Assembly (NCBI RefSeq): GCF_036195045.1
Contig: NZ_CP108100.1
Coordinates: 5,394,001-5,458,000, forward strand
Direction: 5' to 3'
From: Streptomyces sp. NBC_00236
GTDB taxonomy: Bacteria > Actinomycetota > Actinomycetes > Streptomycetales > Streptomycetaceae
Length of the DNA: 64,000 nt
Program-made: the position numbers and the translations under genes
In this document: in pieces, positions 35,029 through 41,683 of the stretch
Layout of the letters: the number at the start of each line of letters is the position of its first letter
Position numbering within the stretch: position 1 is the stretch's first letter
Notes under the pieces: generated by a model
The model's input: the letters and a program-made list of their open reading frames with translations, nothing else
Databases searched by the model: none
Told to the model about the DNA's origin: nothing

Positions 35029-35034
35029 ACGAGT

Positions 35035-37620
35035 ATGAATGGTGCGGGTGGGGGCTGGGCGGAGTCCGTCGAGCGTGCGGTGCAAAGGGGATCGAGGCCG
35101 GTTACCGCCGGTGGCGTCAGTGGCGTCGGCGGTGGTGGAGCCTTCGGGCAGTGGGAGACCGGGCGCGCCCCGGCGCCGCGGTCCTTGCTGTGGATACAGG
35201 GGATGCAGTGGATCCAGTTCGGACTGTCCCTGCTCTATGTGCTGACCGTGCTGTCGATGGTGTCCTACGTCAACGGTGAGCTCCTCGGCGTGCTGGTGTA
35301 CGACTCGCTGCCGAGTGTGGTCGCTGTGGTGCTGGCGCGTCGCGCGGCGCGGGGCGGTGTGTGGGTGGCCCGTGGGCTGACGGCAGTTCAGTGCTGGCTG
35401 CTGTGGCTCTCGTTCGTCTCCCTCCTGCACATGGACTACCGCGGACTCACCCAGACGGCCATTCCGGTTGCGACGCTGGTGCTGCTGCGCAGTACGGAGG
35501 CACGTGACTGGCTCGCGTTGCCGACCGGGCAGCGTGAGCAGTCGAGGGCCTTCCGTGTCGAGCGGATGATTCTCTGGCGACGGGACCGCGGGCAGACGGC
35601 GATGGAGTACCTGGGTCTGGTGCTGGTGGTCGCGGCGGTCATCGGAGGGCTCGTGGCGACGGGGATCGGCCAGGACCTGACGCAGAAGATCGGCGCGCAG
35701 GTCTGCCGCATCGGCGGGGGCGGCGACTGCGGCGGCGGAGGCGGTACGGATGCGGATGCGAACGCCCCCTCGGAGACCGGTGATACGGGCGGAGGCACCG
35801 GGGGAGGCGCCGGCGGCACCAGGGGAGGCACCGGCGGTACAGGGGGAAGCGCCGGCGGTACAGGTGGTGAATCCGGTGACGCGAGCGATGTGGTGGTCGT
35901 CAGCGGGAACGACACCACCCGCCCGGTCGCGCCGGGTCCGCTGGAGCGCGAGGTCGACAACGACGACTTCAAGGACGACCCCGACGAGCCGTTGATTCCC
36001 GAGGAGCGGCACGACCGCAATTGGTGGGATCACACGCGGGGCTTCTTCGTCGCTCCGTTCACCGGGCTGGTCAACGACACGTTCGCGGTGATCACCAACC
36101 CGAAGAAGGTGGTGACGGACAGCTGGAACGGTCTGAAGGGTTACACCACCGACTGGTGGAAGGAGAAGGGCGGCAGCGTCTCCGAGAAGTGGAAGAAGGG
36201 GGACAAGCTCGGTGCCGCCTGGGAGGGTACGAAGAAGGGGCTGAGCTTCACCAAGGACCTCGCCATCGACATGTTCGTGGACAAGGAGAACTGGAAGAAG
36301 GGCAACTACGGCGCAGCCGGCGGGAACACGATCCTCGGGCTGGTGGGAATCCTCTCTCCGAAAACCTTCAAGAAGTTCACCAAGCTCGGCAAGATCAAGA
36401 AGCCGCACTTCCCGGACACTCCGGCGGGGCGTGCCGCCGAGGCGGCGGAGAACGCGCGGAAGGCTGCCGAGAAGGGCGACCTCGACGCGGCGGCCAAGCA
36501 TGCCGACGAGGCGCAGAAGGCCGCTGACGAGGCCGCGGAGAAGGCCCGGAAGGGTCAGAAGAAGGCCTGCAAGAACATTGCGATGCCCCGGGCCCGGGTG
36601 CCCTTCGCGACCTTCAGCCATGTCGGCACCGGCACCGGCACGGCAGCCCCTGCTGTGTACCACGGCAGCCGTTCCCCGGTCCTGGCCCTCCGCGTGGGTT
36701 CACCTACCTGCGGCCCGGATGACGACGACGTCAAGGCGTCCAGGGAGGCGCAGCAGAAGGCGTTGGATGCCCGTGCCGATGTCGTACGCAAGATCATCCA
36801 GGATCACAAGAACAAGCAGATCACGGAGAGGAGTGAGCGCTTCCAGCTGGACGAGAAGGGTCTCGACCGACTGCTGAAGCTGGCCAAGGACGACCCGGAC
36901 CTGTCACGCGGCGAGATCGGCAAGAAGGAACTCGCCGACTCCCTGGAGGACTTGGGTACGGCCTTGCGTACGAAGAACATCGACAGCCAGAGCAGGGGCG
37001 CTCTCGGGGGCCCGGTCGTCCGCGCCACGAACCGGCATGCTCTCGCGGAGGCCATGGCCGAGGTGCGCGCCGCTCAGCGCATCGCCGAACACGAGGCGGC
37101 TCCCGGCACGAAGGTCTATGCGGGGATCGGCGATCGCAAGGGGGCCCGCGCCTCGGTCGACCTCGGCGACGGGACCACTGCGGACATGAGCGGAGTGCCG
37201 GAGGCGGATGCCGTCTACAAGGGGCTGGACGGCAAGGTGCACACCGTGGAAGTGAAGAACACCGGCAACGCCGCGCGCAAGGCCAGCGTCCATGAGCAGA
37301 TCAAGCGGCTCGGTGACTGGCAGAAGGCCGGCGACGGGCGGCAGGCCCGCTATGAGATCGCGACCGACAAGGGATGGGAGAAGATCTTCGACGGCTTCGA
37401 GAAGGACAAGAGTGGTACGGCACCGAGCGGTACCCCGGCCGGTCGGATGGCCGAGCAGGGTGTCGGCGCCCGGATCGGTGGCCAGGACGTTTCGCCGGCC
37501 CAGCTCCAGAAGATGAATGATGCCTGGAGTCGTCTCAGTGAATCGGAAAGGCGGCAGGCCGTGAGCGGAGGGCGTATGAGCGATCCCCGGGCGGCCATGG
37601 GCTTCCTGGGCGTGCAGTGA
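35035..37620 (+). CDS. Pilin-toxin 3: membrane domain, Flp-like segment, nuclease-like C-terminus
   Basis: 861 aa. Unlike toxins 1 and 2 it begins with a domain of three or four membrane helices (about residues 55-150), then carries RRDRG-QTAMEYLGL (Gly186, Glu191 at +5), a hydrophobic helix, the shared QVCRIGGGGDCGG turn and a Gly-rich linker. A charged stalk follows. There is no HINT domain. The C-terminus ends in a restriction-endonuclease-like region with GARASVDLGDGTTADMSG, then DAVYKGLDGKVHTVEVKNTG, whose E-V-K fits a PD-(D/E)xK nuclease. A shorter start at 35566 is possible. Its gene is followed by a hairpin and then a candidate immunity gene. Confidence 0.78.
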   Translation: MNGAGGGWAESVERAVQRGSRPVTAGGVSGVGGGGAFGQWETGRAPAPRSLLWIQGMQWIQFGLSLLYVLTVLSMVSYVNGELLGVLVYDSLPSVVAVVLARRAARGGVWVARGLTAVQCWLLWLSFVSLLHMDYRGLTQTAIPVATLVLLRSTEARDWLALPTGQREQSRAFRVERMILWRRDRGQTAMEYLGLVLVVAAVIGGLVATGIGQDLTQKIGAQVCRIGGGGDCGGGGGTDADANAPSETGDTGGGTGGGAGGTRGGTGGTGGSAGGTGGESGDASDVVVVSGNDTTRPVAPGPLEREVDNDDFKDDPDEPLIPEERHDRNWWDHTRGFFVAPFTGLVNDTFAVITNPKKVVTDSWNGLKGYTTDWWKEKGGSVSEKWKKGDKLGAAWEGTKKGLSFTKDLAIDMFVDKENWKKGNYGAAGGNTILGLVGILSPKTFKKFTKLGKIKKPHFPDTPAGRAAEAAENARKAAEKGDLDAAAKHADEAQKAADEAAEKARKGQKKACKNIAMPRARVPFATFSHVGTGTGTAAPAVYHGSRSPVLALRVGSPTCGPDDDDVKASREAQQKALDARADVVRKIIQDHKNKQITERSERFQLDEKGLDRLLKLAKDDPDLSRGEIGKKELADSLEDLGTALRTKNIDSQSRGALGGPVVRATNRHALAEAMAEVRAAQRIAEHEAAPGTKVYAGIGDRKGARASVDLGDGTTADMSGVPEADAVYKGLDGKVHTVEVKNTGNAARKASVHEQIKRLGDWQKAGDGRQARYEIATDKGWEKIFDGFEKDKSGTAPSGTPAGRMAEQGVGARIGGQDVSPAQLQKMNDAWSRLSESERRQAVSGGRMSDPRAAMGFLGVQ

Positions 37621-37676
37621 GGCGGCGGACGGACACGCGGGCCGGATGATGGCGTGCGCGAGCGGAACGGTGTGTG

Positions 37677-37704
37677 CTCTGCACGGGTACGCACCCGTGC
37701 AGAG
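37677..37704. terminator. Perfect 12-bp hairpin between pilin-toxin 3 and the next gene
   Basis: CTCTGCACGGGT pairs exactly with ACCCGTGCAGAG around a 4-nt ACGC loop, with no T tract. It lies 57 bp after the toxin stop and 33 bp before the GTG of the next gene. It might attenuate, or protect a 3' end, and so set toxin-to-partner ratio. Confidence 0.5.
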
Positions 37705-37736
37705 AATCGGAACGAGCGGACGGAGAGGACCTGACC

Positions 37737-38501
37737 GTGCCGGAGGACGAGGCTGAGTTGCGGCGGACGGTGCGCAGCGCATCGCTCGGCGATGACGAGC
37801 GGGACCGGGTGCGGGAGCGGCTCTGGAACCTGCGCCGCGACCGGGGAGGGGCTGGGGCGGCGCCGGAGGGTGGCGAGGTGCTGCTGCCCGAGGTGTTCCT
37901 GAGCGTGCCGACCCCTTGGCTCTGGGAAGGGTGGACGCTTCCCTCCTCCGACCGGTACGTCGACGAGGACGCGGAGAGCATCGCCCAGGTGCGTACGGTC
38001 CTGGAGGCGTGCCTGCCGGCCGGACCCGTCCCACGCGAGGTGCGGGCGGTCTGGGACGCGCCCGACTGGGACGCCGATACGGGCATCCGGCGCATCGGGG
38101 TCCCCGACGTGCTGCGGCGCCTGATGCCGGAGACCCGGCTGGTCACCCGTGAGCGCATGGCGGCAGCGCGCGCGGAGGCCGAGGTGCTGGCGATCCCCGG
38201 CGTGCCGGGTGAGGTGGAGCCCTTCATCGCCTTCTGGCTTCCGTATGTGCGCGAGCAGTTCGCCGATGCCGCCTTCCGGTGGATCGCGCAGGTCGACGAG
38301 GAGGACCGGCTCGTGCCGTGGGCGATGGACCTGGCGCTGTGCTGCGTCGACCGCCACTGCGCGGCGGAGCAGGCGGTGTGGATGCTCCGCTGGACCGTGG
38401 CCGTACCGGAAAGCCGTGCGGCGTTGCAGCGGATCGCCACCGATCCCGCAGTCGACGCGGACGTGCGGGGCCTCGCGGAGGACGGGTTGCCCGGATCCTG
38501 A
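37737..38501 (+). CDS. Candidate immunity protein of pilin-toxin 3
   Basis: 254 aa from a GTG preceded by GGAGAGGA; an open frame reaches 37674 but would cross the hairpin. It is a soluble, helical, acidic protein (PEDEAELRRTVRS, WALWEGWTLPSSDRYVDE-like segment, WAMDLALCCVDRHCAAEQAVWMLRWT). It has no signal peptide. A family was not recognised; the late part recalls HEAT-like helical repeats. It is called immunity only because it follows a toxin gene in the same direction. Confidence 0.58.
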   Translation: MPEDEAELRRTVRSASLGDDERDRVRERLWNLRRDRGGAGAAPEGGEVLLPEVFLSVPTPWLWEGWTLPSSDRYVDEDAESIAQVRTVLEACLPAGPVPREVRAVWDAPDWDADTGIRRIGVPDVLRRLMPETRLVTRERMAAARAEAEVLAIPGVPGEVEPFIAFWLPYVREQFADAAFRWIAQVDEEDRLVPWAMDLALCCVDRHCAAEQAVWMLRWTVAVPESRAALQRIATDPAVDADVRGLAEDGLPGS

Positions 38502-38581
38502 CCGGCTGTGCCACATGGGCTGATGTGGGGTAGGAGGGGCCGTGCCCGGCCGGGGACCGGACGGCGGAGATAATCGGCCCC

Positions 38582-39778
38582 ATGCCCCCCGGCCCTTCCC
38601 CCCAGGTCACCCCCGCCCGCCCGCGCCCGGAGCGCCCGCCGGTCCGTGGACGCGCCGCTGCCGCCCTCGTGGAGGCCGCACCCGCGCTCGGCGCGTACGC
38701 CGCCGTACGGATCGTCGGACTCGTCGTCTTCTGGGCCGCCGCATCGGCCGCGGGGAAGGACGCGCTGCACCTGCTCTCCGAGCGCTGGGACTCCGTCTGG
38801 TACCAGCGGGTCGCGGAGAACGGCTACGGGTACACGGTCACGCTCCCGGACGGCGGCATCCACTCCGACCTGGCCTTCTTCCCACTGCTGCCCGCACTGG
38901 AGCGCGGCATCGCGGAGGCGACCCCGCTCGGCCTCGCGGGCGCCGGACTGCTGGTCGCCTGGATGGCCGGGCTGCTCGCCGCCTGGGGGATCTTCGCCGT
39001 CGGGGCACGGCTGTACGGGCGCCGGGCCGGGGTGGTCCTGGCGACGCTGTGGGGGGTGTACCCGACGGCGTTCGTCCAGTCGATGGCGTACACGGAGACC
39101 CTGTTCACCGCGCTCGCCGCCTGGTCGCTGTACGCCGCGCTGACCCGGCGATGGATCGTGGCCGGCGGACTGTGCGCGCTCGCCGGGCTGACCCGCCCCT
39201 CCGCCGCCGCGCTCATCGCCGCCCTCGCGATCACCGCCGCCGTCACCCTCGTACGGGAGTGGCGGGCCGGTGCCGCCGACGGGATCCTGCGCCGCAACGG
39301 CCGGATGCTCCTCGGCGTGGTCGTCGCGCCGCTGGGCTGGCTCGCGTACGTGGTGTTCGTCGCGGTGCGCGAAGGCAGCCCGTTCGCCTACTTCGACGTC
39401 CAGGCGCAGTGGGGCAACAGCATCGACGGCGGCGCGGCCCTCGCCGCCTTCATCCTCGGCCTGCCGCTGCCCGGCATGCTCGGGCTGTGCGCGGCGCTGG
39501 TGGCGCTCGGCTGGCTGGTGTCCCTGTGCGTGCGGCAGCGCCAGCCGCTTCCCGTGCTCGTCTACGGCATCGCCGTCGTCGTCATCTCGCTGATCGGCTC
39601 CGGGTACTTCGGGTCCCGGCCCCGGCTGATGATGCCCGCCTTCCCGCTTCTGCTGCCGCCCGCCGTCGCGCTGGCGCGGCTGCGTTCCACCGCCCGCACG
39701 GTGACGGTTCTCGCGGTGCTCGCCGCGGCCTCGGCCGCGTACGGGGCCTGGACGCTGCTCGGCTCCGGCCCGCCCTGA
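38582..39778 (+). CDS. GT-C-fold membrane mannosyltransferase-like protein (PIG-V family)
   Basis: 398 aa, about nine helices. After a proline-rich leader the first luminal loop carries SERWDSVWYQRVAENGYG, the GT-C/PIG-V style acidic motif, then SDLAFFPLLPALERG and later VQSMAYTETLFTALAAWSLYAAL. These proteins transfer mannose from polyprenyl donors, but the substrate here is unknown. The next gene is a lipoprotein with its own promoter in the 115-bp gap. Confidence 0.82.
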   Translation: MPPGPSPQVTPARPRPERPPVRGRAAAALVEAAPALGAYAAVRIVGLVVFWAAASAAGKDALHLLSERWDSVWYQRVAENGYGYTVTLPDGGIHSDLAFFPLLPALERGIAEATPLGLAGAGLLVAWMAGLLAAWGIFAVGARLYGRRAGVVLATLWGVYPTAFVQSMAYTETLFTALAAWSLYAALTRRWIVAGGLCALAGLTRPSAAALIAALAITAAVTLVREWRAGAADGILRRNGRMLLGVVVAPLGWLAYVVFVAVREGSPFAYFDVQAQWGNSIDGGAALAAFILGLPLPGMLGLCAALVALGWLVSLCVRQRQPLPVLVYGIAVVVISLIGSGYFGSRPRLMMPAFPLLLPPAVALARLRSTARTVTVLAVLAAASAAYGAWTLLGSGPP

Positions 39779-39787
39779 CCGAGCGGG

Positions 39788-39833
39788 TTGGGCCCGTGGG
39801 CCCAAGCGTCCGGACCCCTCCGGTTGTTAGCGT
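39788..39833 (+). promoter_or_regulatory. GGGCCC-type promoter of the lipoprotein at 39894
   Basis: TTGGGCCCGTGGGCCCAA at 39788-39805 is identical to the element before pilin-toxin 3. The -10 TAGCGT lies at 39828-39833, 22 nt downstream. The leader of about 54 nt ends in GAGGAGCGG, so unlike the toxins this message carries a ribosome site. Confidence 0.75.
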
Positions 39834-39893
39834 GCGGAGTCCGTGCGGGAACTACGTCGGCGGTAGTGGTTCGCCGGTGAGGAGCGGTCAGTG

Positions 39894-40685
39894 ATGAAGG
39901 CACGTACGGCAGCCATGGCGGCCACGACAGCAGTGCTCTGCCTGGCGGCCGTCGCCTGCGGGCCGGAGGGCGAGAAGTCCGAGCAGGACGGCGGGAAGGC
40001 CGTGGGCGCGAGCGCGAAGCCGAGCGGAACGGCCTCCTCGAACGCGAGCGACCCTGCCGCGAGCGACTCCGCCGCCCCGGCTCCCACCGCGACCCCCACC
40101 AGCAGCGGTGAGGTCCTCGACAAGGCCGGGCTGGCCAAGGTCGCACTGACCACCGGTGAGGTGGCCCGCTACGAGGTCACGCCGATGCAGGGTGGCGAGG
40201 AGAGCGGCACGGAGCGGTCCGAGAACAAGGACTGCGAACCGCTCGTCGCCGTGATCAACGGCGCGCCCCAGCCGACCCCGGCCGCCACCGTCTTCCGGAC
40301 GGTCATGGACAAGTCGGAAGAGGGCAAGGACGACCAGACCGTCGTCACCGAGATCCTCACCTCACACCCCAAGGACGCGGCGCAGCAGCTGATGCGCGGA
40401 GTCCGGGACGCCGTACAGGCATGCGCGGGCGGATTCCGTACGTCGAGCGAGGACGGCCCCTCCACGTACACCGAGGTCAAGCAGCTTCCGCTGCCTCCGC
40501 AGGGCCAGGAGAGCATCGCCTACCAGGTGACGGGGAGCATCGAGGGGGACAAGGTGCCGCTGGTCTTCCAGCTGGTGCGTACCGGCTCGACCGTCGTCAC
40601 CTTCTACGTGGCCGAGTTCATCACGGGGAAGACCCCGCAGCTCCCTGCCGAGCTGGTCGCCGCGCAGGCCGCGAAGCTGCCCTGA
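39894..40685 (+). CDS. Lipoprotein in the GGGCCC regulon
   Basis: 263 aa from the ATG preceded by GAGGAGCGG; a GTG three bases upstream is an alternative. The lipobox AVAC gives lipidated Cys22. A Ser/Ala/Pro-rich linker (about 25-70) separates it from a folded domain of about 190 residues with SGEVLDKAGLAKVALTTGEV, two cysteines and a FYVAEFITGKTPQLP strand. No named family recognised. Its promoter is identical to that of pilin-toxin 3, so it is a candidate accessory of the same system, perhaps on the outer face of the membrane. Confidence 0.72.
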   Translation: MKARTAAMAATTAVLCLAAVACGPEGEKSEQDGGKAVGASAKPSGTASSNASDPAASDSAAPAPTATPTSSGEVLDKAGLAKVALTTGEVARYEVTPMQGGEESGTERSENKDCEPLVAVINGAPQPTPAATVFRTVMDKSEEGKDDQTVVTEILTSHPKDAAQQLMRGVRDAVQACAGGFRTSSEDGPSTYTEVKQLPLPPQGQESIAYQVTGSIEGDKVPLVFQLVRTGSTVVTFYVAEFITGKTPQLPAELVAAQAAKLP

Positions 40686-40701
40686 CGCACGGAGCGACGA
40701 G

Positions 40702-40740
40702 GCCCTGACGCCGGCGGTCCGCCGGCGCCAGGGCATCTTT
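40702..40740. terminator. Terminator after the lipoprotein gene
   Basis: GCCCTGACGCCGGCGG pairs with CCGCCGGCGCCAGGGC with a single mismatch, followed by ATCTTT. It sits between convergent genes. Confidence 0.7.
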
Positions 40741-40743
40741 CGG

Positions 40744-41244
40744 TTACGCGGGACCGGGGCCGGGCTCACCGGGTTCCGTCAACCGGCCGGCCCCGTGCTG
40801 CGACACCCAGGTGAACTCGCCCGGCCGGCACAGCTCCACCCGTACACCGGGATCGGCGCCCCGGACGTTCAGATGGTGGCCGGTGCTGAACACCACGCGA
40901 AGCGAACCACTCCTGAAGGCGACGGCGGACAGCACCGTCGCCCCCACCAGCGTGTCCGTCTCACCGGCCGGCAGGTCGACGGGCGCGGGAGCGGTGGCCG
41001 GGCCGTGCGTGATGCGCACCGGCCCGACGACCACGAGCCGGGTCCCGCCGCCCAGGGTGAGATCGAGCCGTGAGCCGTCCGGTGCGCCGGTGACGGCGAG
41101 CACCGGCGCGGACCTCAGATCCCGCAGGACCCAGCGGCCCCGCCGGGCCCGGCCGGCGGGTACGGGGGATTCCGCCTCAGCGTGAACGTGACGCCTGAAG
41201 CGGGCTGCACGCGGACGACCAGGAGGGCAAGGCCCCTTGGACAC
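40744..41244 (-). CDS. DUF6188-like protein
   Basis: 166 aa from a GTG (VSKGPCPPG). The N-terminal 40 residues are Arg-rich and unlikely to be folded; the rest (SRLDLTLGGGTRLVVVGPVRITHGP, then RSGSLRVVFSTGHHLNVRG and CRPGEFTWVSQHGAGRL) resembles the DUF6188 family I remember in actinobacteria, often next to immunity genes. It overlaps the end of the upstream immunity gene by 68 bp in another frame, so its true start may lie downstream. The overlap hints at translational coupling or a frameshift. Confidence 0.55.
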   Translation of the reverse strand: MSKGPCPPGRPRAARFRRHVHAEAESPVPAGRARRGRWVLRDLRSAPVLAVTGAPDGSRLDLTLGGGTRLVVVGPVRITHGPATAPAPVDLPAGETDTLVGATVLSAVAFRSGSLRVVFSTGHHLNVRGADPGVRVELCRPGEFTWVSQHGAGRLTEPGEPGPGPA

Positions 41245-41683
41245 GTTTCAGGTCCCCATCCGAGTAGTCGGGTGGCACGTCACCGATTCCCTCCACCTCG
41301 AGTACGTAGAAGTCCGCCAGATCACCCGCCACCTCCAGCTGCGCGTCCGGATAGAAGGCGAACCTCGCACGAAAGGAATCGTTGAGCCGGTCAGGCGCAC
41401 TGGACACCACCGTCAGCGCCGTGAGCGGTCCCCGCGCCGTGGGCGAGTTCCACCCGAACGAGTGCAGGCCGCGCACTACAAGCAGCGCAGCGTTCCCTGC
41501 TTCGAACTGCAAGGAAGTGCGCAGCTCGAAGAGAAGGGCCGCCGTGGAGGTCAGCTGGCACACCCGGGAGTCGAGCAACTGCGACTCCTGCAGGGCGTCC
41601 GCCTCCCACAGGGGGTCCGATTCGGCCGGGTCGAGCCCTGTCGAACGAAACCGTGCCGTGACGAGATCATTGATCGAGATCAT
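41177..41683 (-). CDS. Candidate immunity protein of pilin-toxin 2
   Basis: 168 aa. The ATG overlaps the stop of toxin 2 (ATGA), the same coupling as at toxin 1. It starts MISINDLVTARFRSTGLDP and has QLTSTAALLFELRTSLQFEAGNAALLVVRGLHSFGW, a beta-rich plan and a C-terminal GDVPPDYSDGDLKRVQGA. It is soluble without a signal peptide. No family recognised. Sequence differs completely from the toxin 1 partner, matching the different toxin domain. Confidence 0.72.
   Translation of the reverse strand: MISINDLVTARFRSTGLDPAESDPLWEADALQESQLLDSRVCQLTSTAALLFELRTSLQFEAGNAALLVVRGLHSFGWNSPTARGPLTALTVVSSAPDRLNDSFRARFAFYPDAQLEVAGDLADFYVLEVEGIGDVPPDYSDGDLKRVQGALPSWSSACSPLQASRSR

Noticed and set aside
34264..36663. 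Very long open frame on the minus strand opposite pilin-toxin 3
   Set aside because: It is antisense to a well-supported toxin gene, has the amino-acid composition of a GC-rich shadow (runs of Arg, Leu, Asp-Gly), and covers the divergent promoters.
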